Source: Bacteroidota bacterium (lineage in GTDB: Bacteria > Bacteroidota > Bacteroidia > Chitinophagales > Chitinophagaceae). From it: a DNA stretch of 64,000 nucleotides. The stretch covers positions 62,001-126,000 of the forward strand of contig JAUZOD010000004.1 of NCBI GenBank assembly GCA_030706635.1, read 5' to 3'. How positions within the stretch are numbered: position 1 is the first letter of the stretch; the number at the start of each line of letters is the position of its first letter. Below are positions 48,211-58,491 of the stretch, in pieces. The notes beneath the pieces were generated by a model. The model was not told the origin of the DNA. It made no database searches and saw only the letters and a program-made list of their open reading frames with translations. The position numbers were made by a program, and so were the translations under genes.

Positions 48211-49317
48211 CTACTTCTCAATAAACTCCCCCGCTCTGCGCGTAATGTTTCCCCAGTAAAAATGATCGTAGAAGCGGGCGGGAACATCCCGTTTTTTTTC
48301 TGTGCCCTGAATAATGGAGTCGGCAAAGGCCATCCAGTCCTCATCTTTACAAACCTGCAGCTTTCCGCCGCAAAGCAGCGGATCCACACCGACGGAGCCG
48401 CTCTCTGTTGAAACTGCATTCAGGTTGTACCCCAGGGCCTCCACCAGTTTGGTTTTAATTCCGCCGCCGGTAATCACAGGATTTAAAAAAACATTACATC
48501 CCTGCAGGTAAAGTTCCAGATCCTCGGCAAATCCAACGACCTGCACCGCGGGAAAAGTTTCACTAAAAAATTTATCGGGTATATCAATTCCGCAGATCAG
48601 CAGGAAATAAGGGAATGCTTTATGCTGCAGAATTGGATTCACACGATAGAGCAGGTTCTCCAGAGCATCCAGGTTCGGCCGGTATTTGAATGCGCCGTTG
48701 AAAAAGAGAAGAGGTATCTCCCTGGAAAGCCCATATTGCTTATGCAGTACGTTCTGGGCTGTATCAACCGCGACCGGAGAAGGAGGGGACGGTATTTCTA
48801 TGCCAAAACTTACCGTGAGGCAGCGGGCCGATTGCAGCCCGAACTTCCAGATGGCATACTGCCGGTCAGAATCGGAAATGAAGAAATTGTAATCCGCCTG
48901 CCGGTGTGTATATTTTTCATAAGCCCATAAGATGGGCCACCACCATTTTCCCAAACTCTTCCATCGGTTCCCCTCCAGATTGTGAGAATGCACAACGAGT
49001 TTTATTCCGCAAGACTTTTTCAACAGCACACCCAGCCAACCATAATACGGATGCTCCAGGATGAGGTGACTGGCCTTTGTTTCCCTAAGGATCCTGCGTA
49101 TCCGGAAAAAATAAAGCGGATTGATATACCGGAAAGAGGTACTGGAAAGTATGTTGAGCAAACGATATCCTTCTGCCAGCCGCGGATCATTTTTTTCCGT
49201 GGTGATACAGGTAACCTGGTGATACCGCGAGAAATATTTATAGAATAAGGCGATTCCCTTTTGTCCCCCGGTGCGGGCGGGAAGAAAGGGATAGGAAACA
49301 AGGGAAACGATGTTCAT
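48211..49317 (-). CDS. Glycosyltransferase, GT4/group 1-like
   Basis: YPFLPARTGGQKGIALFYKYFSRYHQVTCITTEKND...HLILEHPYYGWLGVLLKKSCGIKLVVHSHNLEGNRW...LLFFNGAFKYRPNLDALENLL...CNVFLNPVITGGGIKTKLVEALGYNLNAVSTESGSVGVDP. Confidence 0.85.
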   Translation of the reverse strand: MNIVSLVSYPFLPARTGGQKGIALFYKYFSRYHQVTCITTEKNDPRLAEGYRLLNILSSTSFRYINPLYFFRIRRILRETKASHLILEHPYYGWLGVLLKKSCGIKLVVHSHNLEGNRWKSLGKWWWPILWAYEKYTHRQADYNFFISDSDRQYAIWKFGLQSARCLTVSFGIEIPSPPSPVAVDTAQNVLHKQYGLSREIPLLFFNGAFKYRPNLDALENLLYRVNPILQHKAFPYFLLICGIDIPDKFFSETFPAVQVVGFAEDLELYLQGCNVFLNPVITGGGIKTKLVEALGYNLNAVSTESGSVGVDPLLCGGKLQVCKDEDWMAFADSIIQGTEKKRDVPARFYDHFYWGNITRRAGEFIEK

Positions 49318-49343
49318 GTGGTGTGAATGGGTGACTGTATTTC

Positions 49344-49363
49344 GTTGACGGATGACGGTCGAC
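49344..49363 (-). repeat. Heptad-type repeat, inverted copy (GTTGAC GGATGAC GGTCGAC)
   Basis: 7-nt register; near-inverse of 49403-49415. Confidence 0.65.
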
Positions 49364-49395
49364 CGGGCTTAGCTGCGAATCCGCACCCGATATCC

Positions 49396-49422
49396 GTCCA
49401 CCATCATCCGTCAACCGTCAAC
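49396..49422 (+). repeat. Heptad array GTCCACC ATCATCC GTCAACC GTCAAC overlapping the 3' end of the YfhO gene
   Basis: Read directly. On the minus strand it encodes the YfhO C-terminal residues LTVDG and the TGA stop. Confidence 0.75.
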
Positions 49423-51938
49423 TTTTTCTCCCGTTTCCCCCGCACAAGCTGAACCACCGCGGCTATCAGCAACAGGTACGTGAGTATCGCAGCCCACACA
49501 CTAATGCGGTTGCCGGTCACGTAAGACTGCGGTTCAAAGCGGAATTCAATGGTATGCGAACCGGCAGGAACAGCCATCCCGCGAAGCACATAATCCACTT
49601 TGGCATAAGGTGATTTCTTACCATCTACATAGGCGTCCCAGCCTTTATGATAATAGATTTCGCTGAACACGACAAACTGATTTGTCTTTGCCTGGAACCG
49701 GTATGATATTTTATCATTTAGATTTTCAATCAGTTTCACACTGGCCGTGGAATCCACAATTGGCATAAAGGGTATATCTGCTTCATAAGATTTCTGAACA
49801 ACGGCTGTGTCCCGCAGATGCACCGTATTGAGTGCGGCCATTTCCTCATCGGCCGTAGATACGTACTTAATGGCAGAGACCAGCCAGCAGGAACCGAATG
49901 CGCCTGGATTTAACATGGCGACATCCTCCTTACCGTCTGGACCCTTCCGGATAATGTATTTTGTATTCAGCATATCATATACCTGCTGATTCCCTTTGGC
50001 CAGCTGGTGTTCGATCAGATCGTTGTACAAAGCAAGCTTGGCCGGATGATAACCTCCTACAGAATTGTGATAGTAGGAAGCGTGTGAATCCTGGAATGGA
50101 TCGCCACTGGTTTCGTCCAGCACCCGGAAATTTTTTTCGGGATCTGCTTTTATCTTTTGATCGGCATCCGACATGCTGAAAGATTCTTCGATGTTCTCCG
50201 GCTCTACATAAGTATCATCATTCAGGTATTTTTTCCCTTCCGCCATTAAATCATAGGAGCTGATTACAAGCAAGCCTGCTAACAAAACCGAAGGCTTTAT
50301 CTTATTGCTGAGATAAAACCAAATAAGACCTGCTGCAAGTAAAACGAAAATGATACTTCTGATGAGATCAGCTTCAAAAATCCCCTTGCGATCCTCCTGC
50401 AGGCCAGACATCATCCCATTTACGATCTGACCTGCCTGTTGCTGCATTTCGGGCGTCGGCTGCTTGCCGCGGGCCATCTGCTGAACAAGGTTATTGGCAA
50501 AGTTCTCTTTAAAGCGGCCGTCCGTTGTGGATTTGTAGTCGCTCATGATATACACGAGAAAACTAAGCAGGACGAGACCACCCGTGATGTACAAAACTTT
50601 TTTAAATTTCTTCAGGATCAATTCCCTTTGGTCCCTGCTTTCCAATAATTCCTGCAATCCCAGCACGGCGAGAAGAGGAAAAGCAAGCTGGGGCATGACC
50701 AGCGCCATAGCGGGAGAACGGAACTTATTATAATAAGGAAGATGATCGAACAAAAAATAATTAAAGAAGGAAAGATTTTTACCCCAGGCAAGCATTATAC
50801 CCACGACGGCAATCGCCAGTATCCACCATTTATGCCAGCTCTTCACATATATCATTCCCAGAATAAACAAAAAGCAGATGACAGCGCCAAGATATACAGG
50901 CCCGGAAGTAAAAGGCTGGTCTCCCCAGTAAGACCTCGAATTGGCGATGCGGATGGCATTATCTTCCGGGTAACCAATCTCTGACAGTTTATCCGCAAAT
51001 TTTGAACTTCCTGTGATTTCCTTTCCAGACGTGCCGCCACCCTGCATTCCGGGAACAAAAAGCGTAAGGGTTTCGGGAATGCCGTAACTCCACATGAAAG
51101 CGTAATCTTTATCCAGCCCGCCCTTGGTCTTATTCTTGCTGTCAGTTTGGGTCAACTCTGATTTGCCGCCTCTCATTGTTTCCGTTGCATATTCTTTCGT
51201 GGGCAGCATCGTCAGCGCAAAATTCATAAATCCAACGATCAGGGATAAGGCAATCAGGGAAAAGGCGATAAGCCAGTGTTTGTATTTTTTTTCTTTCCAG
51301 GAGTCGAACAGGTGTACAATGGCAATGATGGCAAGAATGAGTCCGGTATAATAGACGATCTGCAGATGCTGGGTACTCACTTGCATCCCGAAGAACAGGG
51401 TAGTGACTGCCGCGCCGCCCAGGTACCGGCCACGAAGTATCAGCAGAACGCCGGCGACCACGGCGGGCATATAACCGATCGCCATCAGTTCGGTTTCATG
51501 CCCTGCTGCAACCAGAATGGGATTAAAAGTTGCGAAAGCATAAGCAACGGAACCCAGAACGGAAAGCAGAAAATTCAACCGGAACACCTGCGTCAGGATG
51601 TAGAAACAGACACTGGCAATGAAGAAATAAAAAATGGGTTTGGGCAGGCCCAGATTAAAGAGATAACCAAAATAACCAATCGTAATAGAGGAAGTGGCGT
51701 CCATCGCAATATTATATGCGGGCATTCCACTGAACATGCTTTCCGTCCACAAGGGAAAATGACCATGCTTAGCCTTGAAATCATTTGACTGCTTTGCCAT
51801 CGCCGTGTATCCAATCACGTCTGACTGATAAAGCACTTTACCTTCCAGTGCCGTCTTGTTGTACACGATGGACACCAACAGAAATAGAATGATGGCAAGG
51901 ATGTGCGGAACGGCTTTTTTCAGAAAGGATGAATTCAT
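49404..51938 (-). CDS. YfhO family multi-pass membrane protein
   Basis: YFGYLFNLGLPKPIFYFFIASVCFYILTQVFRLNFLLSVLGSVAYAFATFNPILVAAGHETELMAIGYMPAVVAGVLLIL; C-terminal VVFSEIYYHKGWDAYVDGKKSPYAKVDYVLRGMAVPAGSHTIEFRFEP is typical of YfhO. Internal ATG 51938 is preferred. Confidence 0.9.
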   Translation of the reverse strand: MNSSFLKKAVPHILAIILFLLVSIVYNKTALEGKVLYQSDVIGYTAMAKQSNDFKAKHGHFPLWTESMFSGMPAYNIAMDATSSITIGYFGYLFNLGLPKPIFYFFIASVCFYILTQVFRLNFLLSVLGSVAYAFATFNPILVAAGHETELMAIGYMPAVVAGVLLILRGRYLGGAAVTTLFFGMQVSTQHLQIVYYTGLILAIIAIVHLFDSWKEKKYKHWLIAFSLIALSLIVGFMNFALTMLPTKEYATETMRGGKSELTQTDSKNKTKGGLDKDYAFMWSYGIPETLTLFVPGMQGGGTSGKEITGSSKFADKLSEIGYPEDNAIRIANSRSYWGDQPFTSGPVYLGAVICFLFILGMIYVKSWHKWWILAIAVVGIMLAWGKNLSFFNYFLFDHLPYYNKFRSPAMALVMPQLAFPLLAVLGLQELLESRDQRELILKKFKKVLYITGGLVLLSFLVYIMSDYKSTTDGRFKENFANNLVQQMARGKQPTPEMQQQAGQIVNGMMSGLQEDRKGIFEADLIRSIIFVLLAAGLIWFYLSNKIKPSVLLAGLLVISSYDLMAEGKKYLNDDTYVEPENIEESFSMSDADQKIKADPEKNFRVLDETSGDPFQDSHASYYHNSVGGYHPAKLALYNDLIEHQLAKGNQQVYDMLNTKYIIRKGPDGKEDVAMLNPGAFGSCWLVSAIKYVSTADEEMAALNTVHLRDTAVVQKSYEADIPFMPIVDSTASVKLIENLNDKISYRFQAKTNQFVVFSEIYYHKGWDAYVDGKKSPYAKVDYVLRGMAVPAGSHTIEFRFEPQSYVTGNRISVWAAILTYLLLIAAVVQLVRGKREKKLTVDG

Positions 51939-51978
51939 ACAGATCAAAGTGATTAATCACACAAAATAATGATATTTT

Positions 51979-52284
51979 ATGCAGATATTTGGATTTTTGA
52001 ACTATATGGGTTTGCTTAGAATGCTCAACCGGTCTGCTTTTATTTGCAACATCTGTTTTCTGTTTGCGATCCTTCTTCTCCGGATGCGGAATCCCGTTAG
52101 TCCCGGCCTGGCCTCCCTGATCATCGTGATGGGGTTTGTTCTTTCTGTTGTTTTAAATCTGATCGTAAATAGCTGGCACCTGATCAGCCGCTTGCGGAAA
52201 AGATCATTGAGCGCAATTCCCGCCCCGTTCATTTATCTGAATGCCGGTTTTATGGTCATTCAATTACTTCTGTTTATCAAATGA
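51979..52284 (+). CDS. Small integral membrane protein of unknown function
   Basis: 101 aa with three hydrophobic segments; 3' end overlaps the convergent GNAT gene by 21 nt. Confidence 0.6.
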   Translation: MQIFGFLNYMGLLRMLNRSAFICNICFLFAILLLRMRNPVSPGLASLIIVMGFVLSVVLNLIVNSWHLISRLRKRSLSAIPAPFIYLNAGFMVIQLLLFIK

Positions 52285-52815
52285 TCCGGCGAATCCTGGT
52301 TGATCGGTACCATCAGCCAAACTGAGTTCCATCACATAGTCATTCATAAAAAACCCATTTCCTATATCCGTATCTTTTTCGCCCGTTACCAAAAATCCAA
52401 GCTTTTCATAGAAATATCTGGCTTTATTATAGCGGTTAACATCCAGCTGTAAAGTTTGACAGCCGGCCTCTTTTACCAGGCTCACTATATAGTCCAGCAG
52501 GAATCTGCCCAATCCTTTTCCCTGCAATGCAGGGTCCACATAAATTTTATTAAGCTTGCCTTTTTTCGTCTTTTCAAATAAAGCATAAGAGGCAAAGCCT
52601 GCAGGCTTCGAGTCAAATTCCAGGATCAGAAAATGATGATGATATTCAACCATCTGCTGAGTCAGGGAATGGATACTGTACATCTGTCTCAGCATATATT
52701 CAATCTGCACGGCATCTAAAATAGATGAATAGGTTGGCGGCCAGATCTTTTCGGCAAGCGCCTTTACGATGGCGAGATCCTTCTTTTCCGCAGAACGAAT
52801 TAAAGCGTTCTTCAT
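52264..52815 (-). CDS. GNAT family N-acetyltransferase
   Basis: IRSAEKKDLAIVKALAEKIWPPTYSSIL...GKLNKIYVDPALQGKGLGRFLLDYIVSLVKEAGCQTLQLDVNRYNKARYFYEKLGFLVTGEKD. Confidence 0.93.
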   Translation of the reverse strand: MKNALIRSAEKKDLAIVKALAEKIWPPTYSSILDAVQIEYMLRQMYSIHSLTQQMVEYHHHFLILEFDSKPAGFASYALFEKTKKGKLNKIYVDPALQGKGLGRFLLDYIVSLVKEAGCQTLQLDVNRYNKARYFYEKLGFLVTGEKDTDIGNGFFMNDYVMELSLADGTDQPGFAGSFDKQK

Positions 52816-52935
52816 CGTAAAAATTTATTTCCTGGGTCAGCTCCAAAATTAATTCGGGAACTCTTTACCGTTCGCTCATTTTAGAATACACTTTACGTAT
52901 TCAAACGTACTGACATAGATTTACGCCGAAAGCCC

Positions 52936-52963
52936 GTCATCCGTCAATTGTCATCGGTCAACC
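52936..52963 (+). repeat. Heptad array GTCATCC GTCAATT GTCATCG GTCAACC
   Basis: Four 7-nt units read directly; ends 4 nt before the last base of the minus-strand serine dehydratase stop codon (52968). Confidence 0.75.
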
Positions 52964-52967
52964 AAAA

Positions 52968-54410
52968 TCAACATTCACTCAGGCTAATCGGAATATGAAC
53001 AGCCAGTCCGCCATCGGATGTTTCTTTGTATTTGCTGTTCATGTCCAGTGCCGTGTCCCACATGGTTCGAATTACTGCGTCCAGGGACACTTTGGCAAAA
53101 TCCGGTTTACTCTGAAGCGCCAGTTGGGAGGCAGTGATCGCTTTGATAGCTCCCATGGTATTGCGTTCGATACAGGGAATCTGCACCAGGCCCCCGATGG
53201 GATCGCAGGTGAGCCCGAGATGATGTTCCATGGCAATCTCCGCCGCCATAAGCGCCTGCCGCTGAGTTCCTCCGAGGCTTTCGGTTAATGCAGCGGCGGC
53301 CATTGCTGAAGACACCCCTATTTCGGCCTGGCATCCGCCCATCGCAGCCGAAAGGGTTGCCCCCTTCTTAAAAATGCTGCCTGTTTCTCCGGCAGTGAGC
53401 AGGAAGGATATGATCTTTTCTTCCGTGCCGCCGCAGAAACAAATGAAATATTGTAACACGGCGGGAATTACCCCGGCAGCCCCATTGGTTGGGGCCGTCA
53501 CCACTTTACCAAAAGATGCATTGACCTCATTTACCGCAAGGGCGAAACAGCTTACCCAATCCAGGATATATTTAAAATCCTTTCCTCCATCCCGGATGGC
53601 GGTGATCCAACCATCGTACCCTGCATAAGTTCTTCCTTCCAGTAATTTTTTATTCAATCCGGCGGCCCGCCGGCTCACATTTAGCCCTCCGGGTAGAACG
53701 CCAGCCGTATGGCAACCAATATACATGCACTCCTTCATCACACCCCATATGTGCAGCAATTCCTCTTTAATGGCCGTCTCTTCCCTCCACACACGCTCAT
53801 TCTCCATAACTACTTCATCGATGGCCATTCCGGTCTTCATGCACCAGTGAAGCAGGTCATTGGCGGAATCAATAGGAAAGGGAAGCTGCAAGCCGGATCC
53901 GGCATTGGCAGGCTGTCCTTCCATTTCAATAAACCCTCCGCCAATGGAGTAATAGGTTTCTGAAACCGGCTCGGATTGCGCAAATTCCGCCAGGAATCGC
54001 ATGGCATTGGGATGGTAAGGCAGGGATTCGCTTACCCTGAATTCTATATCTGACTGCAGATCAAAGGGAATTTCAATTCCATCAGCGGGCCTGAGGCATT
54101 TGTTTCGCCCTATGGCAGTCAGAATACCGGGGATGGAGCCCGAATCGATCAGCACGGGATCATAACCGGCCAATCCCAGCTGAATGGCGACATCGGTTCC
54201 ATGACCTTTTCCCGTTTTGGCCAGGGATCCAAAAAGCAATACCCTTATCTTTTTCAACCCGGGCAGGAGGCCCTTTTGATCCAGAAACCGGATGAATGAC
54301 TGAGCCGCCCGCCAGGGACCGAGGGTGTGCGAACTGGACGGACCAACCCCTATCTTAAAAATATCAAAAACCGATATGGGATCGTAATGCAATGCTTGTG
54401 GTTTGACCAA
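52968..54410 (-). CDS. sdaA: L-serine ammonia-lyase (single-chain, iron-sulfur type)
   Basis: [117 protein letters not shown]. Confidence 0.95.
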   Translation of the reverse strand: MVKPQALHYDPISVFDIFKIGVGPSSSHTLGPWRAAQSFIRFLDQKGLLPGLKKIRVLLFGSLAKTGKGHGTDVAIQLGLAGYDPVLIDSGSIPGILTAIGRNKCLRPADGIEIPFDLQSDIEFRVSESLPYHPNAMRFLAEFAQSEPVSETYYSIGGGFIEMEGQPANAGSGLQLPFPIDSANDLLHWCMKTGMAIDEVVMENERVWREETAIKEELLHIWGVMKECMYIGCHTAGVLPGGLNVSRRAAGLNKKLLEGRTYAGYDGWITAIRDGGKDFKYILDWVSCFALAVNEVNASFGKVVTAPTNGAAGVIPAVLQYFICFCGGTEEKIISFLLTAGETGSIFKKGATLSAAMGGCQAEIGVSSAMAAAALTESLGGTQRQALMAAEIAMEHHLGLTCDPIGGLVQIPCIERNTMGAIKAITASQLALQSKPDFAKVSLDAVIRTMWDTALDMNSKYKETSDGGLAVHIPISLSEC

Positions 54411-54420
54411 AAGTACAATA

Positions 54421-54449
54421 AAAAAACCCCGAACAGGTCGTTCAGGGTC
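54421..54449 (-). terminator. Rho-independent-like terminator (minus strand) after the 110-aa membrane protein gene
   Basis: Minus strand: GGACCCTGAACGACCTGTTCGGGGTTTTTT; imperfect stem plus T-tract. Confidence 0.5.
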
Positions 54450-54542
54450 CGTCTTGCAGGTAGTCTATGGTTACGGCACGCAAAACAATAACTTGGCATG
54501 CACTAACTAAGACAAAGCACTTATTTAAAACGCTGCAAGGGA

Positions 54543-54875
54543 TTATTTTTTTTCCGCGGAAGATGCCCTTTCTTTTTTCGCCAGCAGCTCAATATAGCGC
54601 TGCTCGTTCTGATCCCAGCGGAACCTGCGGGAAAAAATGGCAATAAATACGGTAATCAGCAAAAGGGCCAGGAGCAGGACGCCGGGATTGAAATTGCTGG
54701 TGTTCACCATCATTGCCGCCCGTTTATACCATCCTGAAAAAAAATTAACGGCGATCGGGATCACAAACAGCAGGGCTACGGGAATACCGAGCAAAAACTG
54801 ACGGATGTTCTTTTTTTGCCGGTCCCGGTTTTGCTTCCAGTACTCGACAAAGGCTTCCTCTTCCTCAGTAAGCAT
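54543..54875 (-). CDS. Small membrane protein of unknown function (two TM helices)
   Basis: LTEEEEAFVEYWKQNRDRQKKNIRQFLLGIPVALLFVIPIAVNFFSGWYKRA...GVLLLALLLITVFIAIFSRRFRWDQNEQRYIELLAKKE. Confidence 0.7.
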   Translation of the reverse strand: MLTEEEEAFVEYWKQNRDRQKKNIRQFLLGIPVALLFVIPIAVNFFSGWYKRAAMMVNTSNFNPGVLLLALLLITVFIAIFSRRFRWDQNEQRYIELLAKKERASSAEKK

Positions 54876-55007
54876 AACTATATAGGGTTTAAATTGAGGT
54901 TTATTCAGATATATTGCTAGTTTTCAATATTTTATTTTGATTTCTGTATAATTATTTGCGTTAATTCGCGTTCGTTTCTTTACATTTAAAACCTGAAATC
55001 CTTTGCT

Positions 55008-55925
55008 TTGAAGATACCTCTGCTTCTCGTTCAATTTTTATACAAAAACAGAAGGCTCGCCTTACCTGGGATTGGCATTTTCACGCTCGACAAGTCCGTC
55101 GTATTACCCGAAGAAAATGACCGTGACCTGCTTTCATTGCCCAACGCTGTCCAGTTTCAAAATGCGAATATAACTGTGGCGGACAAAGATCTGATTGCCT
55201 ATATTGTTGCCAATACAGGCAAAATTACACCACTTGCCACATCTGACCTCGATTCTTATCTGACCCTGGGGATGGAAATGCTCAATATCGGCAAACCATT
55301 TTACCTGGAAGGAATCGGGACCATCACCAGAAGCAAGACGGGAAAGTTCGATTTTTCTCCGGGGGAATATACCGTGATTAAAGAAAATCAGGCTGCAGGC
55401 GCGCCGGATCATGGTAAAAAGAGGACGCCGGAATCTGTTCAGCCTGTTTCAGCTCTCCAATCCCCGCAAAACCAGAACCTGTTGAAATTCGTGGCGGTTG
55501 TCGCGGCGCTGATCATTGTGGGCTGGGGCGGATATCTGATGTACAAAAAAATGACACCTCCCGTAACTGAAAATAAGATAACTCCGGTTGACAGCCCCTC
55601 AACGGCATCGGCCGAAACCGATTCATCCGTCGCGCCGAAACAACACGACACGGGAAAAATAACGGTTCCACCCGAAATACATCAGGCAACCGGTAACAAA
55701 GATTCAACAACCTATAAATTTGTTATTCTGGCCACCGATAACAAGACATACGCATTAAAAAGATACCGGCAGCTGATCTCCTTTGATCTCAATGCCCACT
55801 TCTTTGAAAAAGATTCCAGTTTCTTTAAGGTCTATTTTCAATTTCCTGCGCTGGTAAAAGACACCGTCCGCATCAAAGACTCTCTCCGGCGACAATACGC
55901 GCACAGCGTGCAGATTGAAGAATAA
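55008..55925 (+). CDS. HU-CCDC81-like domain protein with TM helix and SPOR-like C-terminus (TTG start)
   Basis: N-terminus LLVQFLYKNRRLALPGIGIFTLD...ITRSKTGKFDFSPGEY; TM LLKFVAVVAALIIVGWGGYLMY; C-terminal YKFVILATDNKTYALKRYRQL resembles SPOR. Confidence 0.7.
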   Translation: MKIPLLLVQFLYKNRRLALPGIGIFTLDKSVVLPEENDRDLLSLPNAVQFQNANITVADKDLIAYIVANTGKITPLATSDLDSYLTLGMEMLNIGKPFYLEGIGTITRSKTGKFDFSPGEYTVIKENQAAGAPDHGKKRTPESVQPVSALQSPQNQNLLKFVAVVAALIIVGWGGYLMYKKMTPPVTENKITPVDSPSTASAETDSSVAPKQHDTGKITVPPEIHQATGNKDSTTYKFVILATDNKTYALKRYRQLISFDLNAHFFEKDSSFFKVYFQFPALVKDTVRIKDSLRRQYAHSVQIEE

Positions 55926-56057
55926 AACGGTTCCGTTTCATATCCCGATTCTTCGGTTATTCTATCCTGGGCTACAGGCAAAATGAGTTGATTTATGAAA
56001 ATATCAGGTTTTTTTTCCTGGATTATCCTAACTTGAATTTAATTTAAAAGATTGAAC

Positions 56058-56861
56058 ATGTATACTATCGCCCCGCCATCTTCTAAAAAAATTTTTACTT
56101 TAGCTTTGTTTCTTTTATCCATGAATATTCTGCTGAATGCACAAAATGAAAAGGCAAAACCGGAAGACACAGAATTTTACACACCGGTTCCCAAAATTGT
56201 AACGCCGGGTAAAACGGATGCTGAAGCGCCTTCGGATGCCCTGGTTTTATTTGACGGAAAGAACCTGGATCAATGGCATGCTGAGGGTGACAGCACCAGG
56301 GCGGCAGGATGGAAAGTGCAGAATGGAATCGTTACCGTGGATAAGAAATCCGGTGGCATCATAACCCGCCAAACCTTCTCCGATTATCAGCTACACATAG
56401 AATACCGGATTCCAAAAAACATCACCGGTTCCGGTCAGGCCCGCGGAAATAGCGGAATATACCTGGCTGCTATTGATAATGACGGAGGGGATGTGGGTTA
56501 TGAGTTGCAGGTGCTGGATAATTACAACAATACCACCTATGTAAACGGTCAGGCCGGTAGTATTTACAAGCAAAGCGTCCCTCTCGCCAATCCATGCCGT
56601 AAACCCGGCGAATGGCAGGCTTATGAAGTGGTCTGGACCGCTCCCCGTTTTAAAGATGACGGCACGCTGGATTCTCCGGCAAGGGTAACGGTATTCCTCA
56701 ATGGTGTATTGGTACAGAATAATTTTGCACTGAAAGGGGTAACGCAGTACATCGGTCAACCTTATTATAAAATGCATGGGCCTGCCCCCATAAAACTGCA
56801 GGCACACGGTGATAAGAGCGAACCCATCAGCTACAGGAATATCTGGATACGCCGTTTATAA
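56058..56861 (+). CDS. DUF1080 domain protein (3-keto-disaccharide hydrolase-like), secreted
   Basis: ALVLFDGKNLDQWHAEGDSTRAAGWKVQNGIVTVDKKSGGIITRQTFSDYQLHIEYRIPKN...RGNSGIYLAAIDNDGGDVGYELQVLDNYNNTTYVNGQAGSIYKQSVPLANPCRKPGEWQAYEVVWTAPRF. Confidence 0.92.
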   Translation: MYTIAPPSSKKIFTLALFLLSMNILLNAQNEKAKPEDTEFYTPVPKIVTPGKTDAEAPSDALVLFDGKNLDQWHAEGDSTRAAGWKVQNGIVTVDKKSGGIITRQTFSDYQLHIEYRIPKNITGSGQARGNSGIYLAAIDNDGGDVGYELQVLDNYNNTTYVNGQAGSIYKQSVPLANPCRKPGEWQAYEVVWTAPRFKDDGTLDSPARVTVFLNGVLVQNNFALKGVTQYIGQPYYKMHGPAPIKLQAHGDKSEPISYRNIWIRRL

Positions 56862-58400
56862 ACCCGGCCTTTTATTTGAAGAGAAAACGGAATCCGGAGT
56901 AACAAAAACTGCTCCGTCCTGAAGTTTTTTTATAAGGATCATGCCTTTGTTGCGTATCACCGTTTGCTCATTCAGCATATCCGGATTGTCCACATCATTA
57001 AACCATACGAGATAATTATTTTTTTCCTGGTAGTATTTCCGGATTTCATCCGGGAATACCCATTGCGGAAGCAGTCTTGCCGGTAGCCCGGTGAACAGAT
57101 AAACTGCGTCTCCGGCATTCGAATATATCCGGTAGCCGGGTTTGAATTCCGGTTTATATTGCTCCAGAAACTGGACAATCTCTGATTGCGGAAAGGGATC
57201 TTCAAAATATCCGGGAATGCCGGCGTCCTTCACTCCATCATAGGTTTCATAGGCTTCCGATAACTCAATGTTCAGAAAAAAAGCGGCAACCGTCAATGCG
57301 AGGCCTGTATAAAGGAGTTTGACCGGTTTCACTTTTCCACTGACAAAGGAGGGAATCCAGAAACTCGTACTCCAGAGCAACGGGATATACATGGGTGAAA
57401 GCAGCCGGCTCGTGAATTGTTCATAACGGGAAAGACTGGCCGAAATAAGCATAAAAAGACAATAAAAAAGACCCGTTGCCGCAAGGATGTATTCATACCG
57501 GCGTTCCGTTTTCCGGCGGAAATAACACCATAACATAGCCAGTATAAAAATAGCCAGCGCAATTCCGGTTATGAATATGGAAACACCCGGTTTTCTGTCT
57601 ATCAGCAGCCAATCACTCAGTACGTCACCAAAGTATTGGATATTCGGCATCAGGGAGTGATTACTTTTCTGACGGGCCCCGGTGGCCAGATGAGTGAAGG
57701 TTTCGTTCCGGATCAGATTAACCAGCAGCAACAGCACGGAAACCATTCCAAAATACAGGCAGTGCCTGATCCGCCTGCCAAAGGATGGTCTTCCCTCAAA
57801 AAAAATAAGAAAAAGACCTATGCCCACCAATACAATGGCAGCATAACGTGTCACACAGGCGAGGGATACCAGCGCTGCACTAATGAGCAGCCATTTCGTT
57901 CCGGGCTTTTCCAGATATTTTTTAATGGCAATCGTGAACAACATCATCAGCAGCAGGAAAAGGGTTTCGGACCATAACATGGAATAAACCTCCAGCAGGG
58001 CCGGACTCAATATCAAACAACACAACATCACCCGTTTATACCACTTTGAAGTATGGTAAAAGCCATTCATAACGGTTCCGCACAAATAAATAAGTGTCCC
58101 AAAAAGAAACCCATTGAGCAGGGCTCCGTATTGTAGTGGATCAAGCCTGGTAAAAAAAGAAACGCCAGCGAGGAAAAAAGGATAACCGGCCGGGAAGTCC
58201 ACGACAGGAAAATCGTCAAAGGCCCTGAATCCGTGTCCTTCCAGCAGATGTCTGGCAGCGCTGATGTAAGTAACCGAATCCGGAGAAACACCAATTCCGC
58301 TGTGCCTGGAAAAAGTCTGGATGATGAGAAACCCGATGACCGCAGCGATCAGCGAATCCAGGTTGGTGGAAAGAGAAAACAATCGCGAATTTACTTTCAT
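56856..58400 (-). CDS. Polytopic membrane protein, glycosyltransferase family 39-like
   Basis: VSPDSVTYISAARHLLEGHGFRAFDDFPVVDFPAGYPFFLAGVSFFTRLDPLQYGALLNGFLFGTLIYLCGTVM plus many TM helices. ATG 58400 is preferred over 58466, which overlaps the divergent gene. Confidence 0.75.
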   Translation of the reverse strand: MKVNSRLFSLSTNLDSLIAAVIGFLIIQTFSRHSGIGVSPDSVTYISAARHLLEGHGFRAFDDFPVVDFPAGYPFFLAGVSFFTRLDPLQYGALLNGFLFGTLIYLCGTVMNGFYHTSKWYKRVMLCCLILSPALLEVYSMLWSETLFLLLMMLFTIAIKKYLEKPGTKWLLISAALVSLACVTRYAAIVLVGIGLFLIFFEGRPSFGRRIRHCLYFGMVSVLLLLVNLIRNETFTHLATGARQKSNHSLMPNIQYFGDVLSDWLLIDRKPGVSIFITGIALAIFILAMLWCYFRRKTERRYEYILAATGLFYCLFMLISASLSRYEQFTSRLLSPMYIPLLWSTSFWIPSFVSGKVKPVKLLYTGLALTVAAFFLNIELSEAYETYDGVKDAGIPGYFEDPFPQSEIVQFLEQYKPEFKPGYRIYSNAGDAVYLFTGLPARLLPQWVFPDEIRKYYQEKNNYLVWFNDVDNPDMLNEQTVIRNKGMILIKKLQDGAVFVTPDSVFSSNKRPGL

Positions 58401-58491
58401 ACCGGTATCCCGAAGGTATAGGAATTTAACATAGTTTTTTCTGTCAATGTTATCTGGTAATTTCAATTTTCGTTCCAGAAAATCTTTCCGG

